A stretch of DNA of 5,716 nt, taken from the NCBI GenBank assembly GCA_023818905.1, contig JAMWDE010000065.1, positions 1-5,716 of the forward strand, in the 5' to 3' direction. The notes beneath the pieces were generated by a model. It saw nothing but the letters and a program-made list of their open reading frames with translations, searched no databases and was not told the origin of the DNA. The position numbers were made by a program, and so were the translations under genes. Each line of letters starts with the position of its first letter. The first letter of the stretch is position 1. Positions 1-5,041 of the stretch are shown piece by piece. Source of the stretch: Candidatus Omnitrophota bacterium. GTDB lineage: Bacteria > Omnitrophota > Gorgyraeia > Gygaellales > Profunditerraquicolaceae.

Positions 1-96
1 AGCTTTAAAAACCAAACAGATGATAATTTAAAAGAATTCTTAAAAGGTGACATTTCTATTTTGAAAAAAAGATGACATTTTTATGTTGCAACAACA
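1..96. mobile_element. Possible end of an IS21-like insertion sequence (tentative)
   Basis: Read on the minus strand from base 96 leftward, the sequence starts TGTTGTTGCAACATAAAAAT and goes on through ATGTCATC, a T-rich run, CAAAATAGAAATGTCACC. A TG terminus followed by two spaced copies of an (A)AATGTCAYC-type motif is the layout I recall for IS21-family ends, which carry repeated transposase-binding sites inside their terminal repeats. If this is right, the element body lies left of the window and its outer end is at about base 96, just before the rplU promoter. No transposase gene, second end or target duplication is visible, so this rests on motif resemblance only. The repeats could instead be an operator or a chance AT-rich similarity. 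Confidence 0.33.
42..84. repeat. Two imperfect 18-base direct repeats, 25-base period
   Basis: Bases 42-59 (AAAAGGTGACATTTCTAT) and 67-84 (AAAAGATGACATTTTTAT) match at 16 of 18 positions and are separated by 7 bases. The shared core is GRTGACATTT. A perfect 10-base palindrome, TGTTGCAACA, follows at 84-93. The repeats are seen directly in the sequence. Their role, as transposase-binding sites in an insertion sequence end or as an upstream regulatory element, is inferred. Confidence 0.7.
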
Positions 97-113
97 CAGC
101 AATTCAAAAGTGC

Positions 114-141
114 TTGATTTTATAAATATTTAATTTATAAT
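114..141 (+). promoter_or_regulatory. Sigma-70-type promoter for the rplU operon
   Basis: A -35-like TTGATT at 114-119 and a perfect -10 TATAAT at 136-141 are separated by 16 bases, close to the optimal 17. Transcription would begin near 148-150, giving a 5' leader of about 30 bases before the rplU ATG at 181. That is too short for a structured ribosomal-protein leader. The spacer and -10 box overlap an inverted repeat with 8-base arms (120-127 and 133-140, TTATAAAT/ATTTATAA), which could be an operator or just AT-rich coincidence. This is the only good promoter I see, and the genes downstream are packed closely enough to be read from it. Confidence 0.65.
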
Positions 142-166
142 AATAATTCTTACATTAAGAGAGAAA

Positions 167-175
167 GAGGGGTGG
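167..175 (+). promoter_or_regulatory. Ribosome binding site of rplU
   Basis: The purine-rich GAGGGGTGG lies 5 bases before the ATG at 181. It decides the start: an in-frame GTG at 172 falls inside this Shine-Dalgarno stretch and would add three residues (MEL) not typical of L21, whose family members normally begin MYA(V/I)I. Confidence 0.7.
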
Positions 176-180
176 AACTA

Positions 181-495
181 ATGTATGCGGTAATCGAGGT
201 TGGAGGTAAGCAATACAAAGTAAAAAAGGATGAGATTATTGAAGTAGAACGACAGAATGCGCCTGAAGGCAAAGAAATTGCCTTAGAGAAAGTGTTGCTC
301 TTGTCTGAAGATAAGCAAATCCAGATAGGGCAACCTTACCTTAAGAACGTTAAGATAAAGGCAGAGGTTCTAAAACACTTTAAAGGAAAAAAAGTAATTT
401 CTTTTAAATATCGTAGGCGTAAATCCTCGCATTGGAAAAAAGGACATCGTCAGTTATTGAGCCGTCTGAAAATCAAAGAGATCTACTTAGGTTAA
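181..495 (+). CDS. rplU: Large ribosomal subunit protein bL21
   Basis: Structural protein of the 50S ribosomal subunit that binds 23S rRNA. The 104-residue product from the ATG at 181 matches the usual bL21 length of about 103. The N-terminus MYAVIEVGGKQYKV is the family signature, followed by a central segment with VLLL and the IGQPYL turn. The C-terminus is very basic, with KVISFKYRRRK and KKGHRQ (the conserved RNA-binding KKGHRQ motif) and a final LKIKEI strand. It is the first gene after the promoter at 114-141. In most bacteria rpmA (bL27) comes next, but here obg begins only 23 bases after the stop. Identification is secure; the only uncertainty is the start, since an in-frame GTG at 172 would add three residues. 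Confidence 0.97.
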   Translation: MYAVIEVGGKQYKVKKDEIIEVERQNAPEGKEIALEKVLLLSEDKQIQIGQPYLKNVKIKAEVLKHFKGKKVISFKYRRRKSSHWKKGHRQLLSRLKIKEIYLG

Positions 496-518
496 TTCTA
501 AGGTGCTATAACCAAGTC

Positions 519-1475
519 GTGTTTATTGACCGGGTTAAAATATACGTAAAAGCAGGTAACGGTGGAAATGGATGTCAGAGTTTTTATCAGGATAGATTCA
601 CCCGTCACAAGATTCCTGATGGGGGAGACGGTGGTAGGGGCGGAGATATAATCCTCCAAGCAGATAGAAATCTACATACCCTCTTAGACTTTCGATATAG
701 AAGACATTTCTTTAGTTTGCATGGAAAATCCGGTTCAAGTGGAAAGAAAAAAGGCAAGGATGCCCCTTGCTTGATTATTAAAGTTCCTTGCGGTACAATA
801 GTCAAGGATGCGTCAAGTGGATGTATATTGCAAGATTTAGAAAAAGATGGCCAACAGGTTATTGTAGCCAAGGGTGGTCAGGGAGGGAGTGGTAACCGAC
901 ATAGACAGGAAGCCACTGGAGGTAAAGCAGGAGAGGAGAGGGAAATCCTACTTGATTTAAAACTTATTTCCGATGTAGGAATAGTGGGTTTCCCAAACGC
1001 AGGAAAGTCGACTTTGCTTTCTAATATTTCTAGTGCACATCCTAAGATTGCTGCCTACCCTTTTACTACAAGGTTTCCTGTTTTGGGAGTAGTAACCAAT
1101 GACAGTAGCTCTTTTGTTATAGCGGATATCCCTGGGCTAATTAAAGACTCTTCAAAAGGTAAAGGACTAGGCCATGACTTTTTAAGGCATATTGAACGCA
1201 CAAAGATTATTTTGCATCTTGTTGATATGTCAGGTAGCGAAGGAAGAGACCCTATCCAAGATTATAAGGTTATCAACAAAGAGCTAAAGGAGTATAGTCC
1301 TCACCTTTATAAAAAACCACAAATTATTGTGGCAAATAAAATGGACCTTGAACCGTCAGCAATGAATTTAGAGAGATTTAGAGAAGTGATAAAGAAGAAG
1401 GTATATCCTATATCTGCTTTAAAGAAAGAAGGCCTGGAGGAAGTAATTGAGGCAATCAAAAAGAGATTACAATAG
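519..1475 (+). CDS. obg: Obg/CgtA family GTPase, compact form lacking a C-terminal domain
   Basis: P-loop GTPase of the Obg family, which acts in late 50S subunit assembly and in growth and stress control. The GTG start at 519 gives MFIDRVKIYVKAGNGG, the canonical Obg N-terminus. An upstream in-frame TTG at 432 would add a tail overlapping rplU and is unlikely. Residues 1 to about 150 form the glycine-rich Obg fold (AGNGGNG, DGGDGGRGGD, VPCGT, GGQGGSGN). The G domain follows: P-loop GFPNAGKS 157-164, switch I FTT with T183/T184, DIPGLI from D203, NKMD 273-276 and SA 299-300. The 318-residue protein ends just after the G domain, so it has no OCT domain, as in other short Obg proteins. The loop after GGSGN is about 8-10 residues shorter than usual, and the switch II sequence after DIPGLI differs from the common EGA. 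An AAGGTG 13 bases upstream is a distant, weak ribosome site. The last 29 bases overlap proB. Confidence 0.95.
   Translation: MFIDRVKIYVKAGNGGNGCQSFYQDRFTRHKIPDGGDGGRGGDIILQADRNLHTLLDFRYRRHFFSLHGKSGSSGKKKGKDAPCLIIKVPCGTIVKDASSGCILQDLEKDGQQVIVAKGGQGGSGNRHRQEATGGKAGEEREILLDLKLISDVGIVGFPNAGKSTLLSNISSAHPKIAAYPFTTRFPVLGVVTNDSSSFVIADIPGLIKDSSKGKGLGHDFLRHIERTKIILHLVDMSGSEGRDPIQDYKVINKELKEYSPHLYKKPQIIVANKMDLEPSAMNLERFREVIKKKVYPISALKKEGLEEVIEAIKKRLQ
1436..1440 (+). promoter_or_regulatory. Ribosome binding site of proB, inside obg
   Basis: A perfect GGAGG lies 6 bases before the TTG at 1447. It is embedded in obg codons for the C-terminal helix (GLEEV). It decides the proB start: no other in-frame ATG, GTG or TTG stands between 1447 and the essential VVKIGSS strand, and the next ATG (near 1519) would remove that motif. 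Confidence 0.75.
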
Positions 1476-2508
1476 GATTGTAGTTAAGATAGGTAGCAGT
1501 CTTCTATTCTACGAGAAGATGGAGTTAAATCATGGATTCTTTAGGTCAATCAGCGAGCAGGTTAATAATTTATTTAACGAAGGTAGAGAGATAATTTTGG
1601 TATCTTCGGGAGCTATTGCATTTGGTATTAATGCGTTAAATTTAAAAAAAAGACCCAAAGAGCTTTATCTTCTACAAGCCGCTGCAGCTATAGGTCAGAA
1701 TAGGCTTATGTATACCTATCAACGTATTTTTGGAAGAAGGGTACATGTTGCTCAGATTCTTTTGACTCGCGATGACTTTAATGATAGACGTAGATACCTG
1801 AATGCCAAGAATACCATTTGCACACTATTAAAATACGGTAGCATCCCTATCGTAAATGAAAATGATACTGTTTCTACAGATGAGATAAAGTTCGGTGACA
1901 ATGATAGACTTTCTGCAATGGTAGCAAGTTTAATCTCAGCAGATATATTGATTATCCTCTCAGATGTAGATGGGCTCATTGATAGACAAAATAAGATTGT
2001 TAACGTAGTAGATAAAATTACTCCTCAGATAAAGGCACTTGCCTGTTTTACCGACAGAGAGGTTTGTGTAGGCGGAATGGTTACTAAGATTGAGGCAGCT
2101 AAGATTGCGGTTGATTCTGGTATACCATGCGTAATAGCTAACGGTTATCGTAAAAATATAATCGAGCTGGTCTTAAAAGAACCATTCAAATATGGAACAC
2201 TATTTTTACCCAAAGAGACACTCGCAGCAAGGAAGCGTTGGATTGCCTTTGCCACAGAGCCACAAGGTAAGATTGTGGTAGATGAAGGCGCAAAGTCCGC
2301 TCTCATAAATAAGAAGAGTTTGCTTTCTGTGGGGGTCGTTGCTGTTGAGGGAGATTTTGAAGAAGGGGATGTGGTGAGCGTGGTAGATGTAAGGCAGCAA
2401 GAGTTTGCCCGTGGTAAAGTTGGATTTTCTAGGATTGAGTTAGAGAAGGTCAAAGGAAAACGATATCCTAAAGAAGTTATTCACTGCGACAATATAGTTA
2501 TACTATAA
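1447..2508 (+). CDS. proB: Glutamate 5-kinase (gamma-glutamyl kinase) with PUA domain
   Basis: Cytosolic enzyme that phosphorylates L-glutamate with ATP to gamma-glutamyl phosphate, the first committed step of proline synthesis. The 353-residue product is close to the usual length of about 367 for the PUA-containing form. Residues 11-20 hold the kinase strand IVVKIGSSLL with K14, and VSSGAI is at 52-57. NENDTV (137-142) and FGDNDRLSA (149-157) carry the substrate-binding Asp140 and Asn152, which align with E. coli D137 and N149. GGMVTKIEAA is at 209-218. The C-terminal PUA domain spans about 262-340, with ARKRWIAF, VVDEGA, GVVAVEGDF and ARGKV. The start is TTG, 29 bases inside obg, so translation may be coupled. 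Family enzymes are often inhibited by proline, but the sequence cannot show this. One oddity is Cys207 where a Gly usually precedes the GGM motif. proA follows after 19 bases, which fits the pathway. Confidence 0.95.
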   Translation: MRQSKRDYNRIVVKIGSSLLFYEKMELNHGFFRSISEQVNNLFNEGREIILVSSGAIAFGINALNLKKRPKELYLLQAAAAIGQNRLMYTYQRIFGRRVHVAQILLTRDDFNDRRRYLNAKNTICTLLKYGSIPIVNENDTVSTDEIKFGDNDRLSAMVASLISADILIILSDVDGLIDRQNKIVNVVDKITPQIKALACFTDREVCVGGMVTKIEAAKIAVDSGIPCVIANGYRKNIIELVLKEPFKYGTLFLPKETLAARKRWIAFATEPQGKIVVDEGAKSALINKKSLLSVGVVAVEGDFEEGDVVSVVDVRQQEFARGKVGFSRIELEKVKGKRYPKEVIHCDNIVIL

Positions 2509-2527
2509 AATAAAAAAGGGCAAGATT

Positions 2528-3784
2528 ATGAATCTTAATAGGGAAATATTAAATATTGCACAGGAGGCACAGAGGGCTAGCAGATTTTTAGCAGGAGTGT
2601 CTTCAGAGATAAAGAATAAGGTTTTGTTTGATATGTCTAAAGCACTACTTGAAAAAAAGGATCTTATCTTAAAGGCAAACAAGAAAGATATCTCTGCAGC
2701 GAAAAAGAAAGGTATAACCAGTGCTTTTGTGGACCGCCTAAGATTGGATGAAAGACGAATTAAAGAAATGTCAGATTCTCTTTTAGAGCTAATGAGATTA
2801 TCTGACCCTATAGGAGAAGTGATAAAAGCCTGGCGCAGGCCAAATGGCTTGTGGATACATAAAGTACGAGTACCTTTGGGGGTTGTGGCTATTATTTATG
2901 AATCAAGACCAAATGTTACCTCTGATTGTATAGGTCTATGTTTTAAGTCAGGTAACAGTGTAATCTTAAGGGGAGGTAGTGAATCACTGAATTCAAACTT
3001 GGCTATACATCAGGTTCTTAAGGAGGTATTTAAAGAAAATGCTTTACCTCCAGGGATAGCTACTCTAATAGATACCAACGATAGACGTGCAGTAGATATT
3101 TTATTAAGATTGGATAAATTTATTGATGTGGTTATCCCGCGCGGAGGAGAAAGTCTTATCCATAAAGTAGTTAGTTCCTCACGTATCCCGGTAATAAAAC
3201 ACTACAAAGGCATCTGTCATATCTACGTGGATGAGTGGGCAGATTTGAATATGGCAGAAAGAATCTGTTTTAACGCCAAGGTGCAACGTCCAGGCGTGTG
3301 TAATGCTATGGAGTCTATGTTAGTGCATAAGGACATTGCTGTAAGGTTTCTACCTGGTATGATAAAAAAATTTATTTCAGCTGGCGTAGAAATCAGAGGC
3401 TGCTCCTTAACAAAAAATATTGTACCACAGGTTAAGATAGCAACCGAGAAGGATTACCACACTGAATATTTGGATTTAATCCTTTCAGTCAGAGTAGTAG
3501 AGGATTTAAAAGAAGCAATAGAGCATATAAATTTTTATGGCTCACATCATTCCGATGCCATTGTTACCGATAATTATGATAATGCCTTAGAGTTTCTAAG
3601 AGGCGTGGATTCTGCCTGTGTCTATGTCAATGCCTCTACACGTTTCACGGATGGATATCAATTTGGATTAGGTTCTGAGATTGGCATATCTACAGATAAG
3701 CTGCATGCACGTGGTCCTATGGCACTTGAGGAGTTGACCACCTATAAGTATATGGTATTTGGAAGTGGTCAGATTAGGGAATAG
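2528..3784 (+). CDS. proA: Glutamate-5-semialdehyde dehydrogenase (gamma-glutamyl phosphate reductase)
   Basis: Reduces gamma-glutamyl phosphate with NADPH to glutamate 5-semialdehyde, the second step of proline synthesis, directly after ProB. It belongs to the aldehyde dehydrogenase superfamily and is cytosolic. The 418-residue length matches the family norm of about 417. Motifs in order are VPLGVVAIIYESRPNVT (115-131), SVILRGGSESLNSN (144-157), VIPRGGESLI (202-211), IPVIKHYKGICH (220-231) and the catalytic cysteine C258 within QRPGVCNAMES. The C-terminus carries the TEYLDL, GSHHSDAI, ASTRFTDGYQFGLGSEIGIS and ARGPMALEELTTYKY blocks. The ATG at 2528 is preceded by AAAGGG 7 bases upstream. Nothing is missing or damaged. 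The final enzyme of the pathway, ProC, is not in this window. Confidence 0.97.
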   Translation: MNLNREILNIAQEAQRASRFLAGVSSEIKNKVLFDMSKALLEKKDLILKANKKDISAAKKKGITSAFVDRLRLDERRIKEMSDSLLELMRLSDPIGEVIKAWRRPNGLWIHKVRVPLGVVAIIYESRPNVTSDCIGLCFKSGNSVILRGGSESLNSNLAIHQVLKEVFKENALPPGIATLIDTNDRRAVDILLRLDKFIDVVIPRGGESLIHKVVSSSRIPVIKHYKGICHIYVDEWADLNMAERICFNAKVQRPGVCNAMESMLVHKDIAVRFLPGMIKKFISAGVEIRGCSLTKNIVPQVKIATEKDYHTEYLDLILSVRVVEDLKEAIEHINFYGSHHSDAIVTDNYDNALEFLRGVDSACVYVNASTRFTDGYQFGLGSEIGISTDKLHARGPMALEELTTYKYMVFGSGQIRE

Positions 3785-3803
3785 TTGTTAACTTATCAAA
3801 CAG

Positions 3804-4370
3804 ATGAAGGTAGGCATATTAGGCGGCACATTTAATCCTATACACATTGGTCATCTCATTTTGGCTGAGGAGGTAAGAGAGAAGTTGGATTTGGACAGGA
3901 TTATTTTTGTGCCTGCCTATCTTCCACCACATAAAGACAGCTCCTGCGTTATTTCAGCCGATCATAGGTATGCAATGGTAAGGCTTGCAATTAGAAACAA
4001 TAAGAATTTTAGCGTTTCTGATATTGAAATAAAAAGAGATGGGCTTTCTTATACTATTGATACGATAAGAGAACTTAAAAAGATTTATGCTAAAGACGAG
4101 CTGTATTTTATTATCGGCTCAGACCTCCTTAATTATTTGGGCGAATGGAAGGATTTGGATGATATCATGGGGATGGTAAAGTTTGTGGTGGCCACGCGCC
4201 CAGGATATCCACTTGACAAGATTCCTTCACATATCTCTAAAATTTCTATTAGGGCAGTGGACATATCTGCATATCAGATACGTCAGGCAATTAGAGAGAA
4301 CAAATCATTTCGTTATTTAGTTCCTGAGGCGGTGTTCAATTACATTAATAAGAAAAAATTGTATAAATAA
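3804..4370 (+). CDS. nadD: Nicotinate-mononucleotide adenylyltransferase
   Basis: Transfers AMP from ATP to nicotinate mononucleotide to make deamido-NAD, a central step of NAD synthesis. It is a Rossmann-like nucleotidyltransferase of 188 residues, within the usual range of about 190-215. The N-terminal GILGGTFNPIHIGH (4-17) carries the ATP-binding (H/T)xGH motif, H14 to H17. Family blocks FVPAYLPPHK (35-44), FIIGSDLLNYLGEW (102-115) and VVATRPGYP (128-136) follow. Near the C-terminus, ISAYQIR (154-160) stands where family members usually read ISST/SxIR, then the YLVPEAVFNYI block. The ATG lies 19 bases after proA, with no clear Shine-Dalgarno between them. rsfS, often next to nadD, is not adjacent here. 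Identity is clear. The SxxxIR variant looks tolerable because Ser and IR are kept. Confidence 0.94.
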   Translation: MKVGILGGTFNPIHIGHLILAEEVREKLDLDRIIFVPAYLPPHKDSSCVISADHRYAMVRLAIRNNKNFSVSDIEIKRDGLSYTIDTIRELKKIYAKDELYFIIGSDLLNYLGEWKDLDDIMGMVKFVVATRPGYPLDKIPSHISKISIRAVDISAYQIRQAIRENKSFRYLVPEAVFNYINKKKLYK

Positions 4371-4381
4371 AACTTATTACC

Positions 4382-5041
4382 ATGAAAGATATCAGAATTG
4401 CTCCTTCTTTATTGTCTGCTGATTTTAGTTGCTTGGGCGAGGAGATCAGAAAGATTGAATTGGCAGGGGCGGATATGGTTCATATAGATGTGATGGATGG
4501 TCAGTTTGTGCCTAATATTAGTATCGGACCGGTGGTAATAAAGGATATCCGTAAGGTAACAAAATTACCTTTAGATGTACACCTTATGATTCAGAAGCCA
4601 TTGAGGTATGTAGATAATTTTATTCAGGCAGGTAGTGATATGATTACTATGCATGTAGAGACCATAAGTGAGCGTCTTTATAAAAGATATGTCAGCGATC
4701 TAAAATTGCAGAATATTAAATTTGGTATCTCTTTAAATCCAGATACACCTTTAAAAAAGATTATTCCATTCCTTAGTATGGTGGATTTTGTTTTGGTAAT
4801 GTCAGTAAATCCTGGTTTTAGTGGCCAGAAATTTGTTCCGCAGGTATTGCCTAAGATTAGAAGATTAAGGGATATTTTTAAGGGAGATATTGCAGTAGAT
4901 GGAGGTATAAATCACAATACAGCAAAATCAGTGGTTAAGGCAGGCGCAAATATTTTGGCTGCAGGTTCGTATATTTTTAATTCGGCAGATTATAAAGAAG
5001 CCATTGGGAGATTGAGAGAGTGCAGTAAAAAAGATGTCTAA
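4382..5041 (+). CDS. rpe: Ribulose-phosphate 3-epimerase
   Basis: Interconverts D-ribulose 5-phosphate and D-xylulose 5-phosphate in the pentose phosphate pathway. It is a metal-dependent TIM-barrel enzyme in the cytosol. The 219-residue product is of usual length (about 220). Visible motifs are IAPSLLSADF (6-15), HIDVMDGQFVPN (34-45) with metal ligand H34 and catalytic D36, LDVHLM (64-69) with H67, VMSVNPGFSGQKF (139-151), and AVDGGI (171-176) with the second catalytic aspartate D173. Its C-terminal phosphate-binding part is GANILAAGSYIF. The ATG is 11 bases after nadD and has no recognisable Shine-Dalgarno sequence. The end overlaps the next gene by 8 bases. All active-site residues I can place are present. 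Confidence 0.97.
   Translation: MKDIRIAPSLLSADFSCLGEEIRKIELAGADMVHIDVMDGQFVPNISIGPVVIKDIRKVTKLPLDVHLMIQKPLRYVDNFIQAGSDMITMHVETISERLYKRYVSDLKLQNIKFGISLNPDTPLKKIIPFLSMVDFVLVMSVNPGFSGQKFVPQVLPKIRRLRDIFKGDIAVDGGINHNTAKSVVKAGANILAAGSYIFNSADYKEAIGRLRECSKKDV

Noticed and set aside
32..41. Palindrome AAGAATTCTT
   Set aside because: A 10-base palindrome without a loop or flanking T-run. It is too short to be a terminator and expected by chance in AT-rich DNA.
1..75. Open frame from the left edge to a TGA at 73-75 (24 codons, ending FLKGDISILKKR)
   Set aside because: It could be the tail of an upstream gene, but it runs through the direct repeats, has no recognisable motif and another frame also stays open to base 31. 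There is too little to call a gene.
61..87. Second promoter candidate (TTGAAA at 61-66, TATGTT at 82-87)
   Set aside because: The spacing is only 15 bases, the -10 is poor and it lies within the repeats. The promoter at 114-141 is far better.
172..180. GTG at 172 as the rplU start
   Set aside because: It lies inside the Shine-Dalgarno stretch for the ATG at 181 and adds three residues not seen in typical L21 proteins.
432..518. TTG at 432 as an upstream start for obg
   Set aside because: It would overlap rplU by 64 bases and add a 29-residue tail unlike Obg. The family N-terminus MFIDRVKIYV begins at the GTG at 519.
605..871. Minus-strand 88-codon open frame opposite obg
   Set aside because: It is a shadow of the obg coding frame, with low-complexity Pro/Ser content mirroring the Gly-rich Obg domain and no supporting ribosome site.
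1752..2453. Minus-strand open frames opposite proB
   Set aside because: They are antisense shadows, Ser/Thr-rich, with no recognisable domain. The sense-strand ProB match is unambiguous over the whole stretch.
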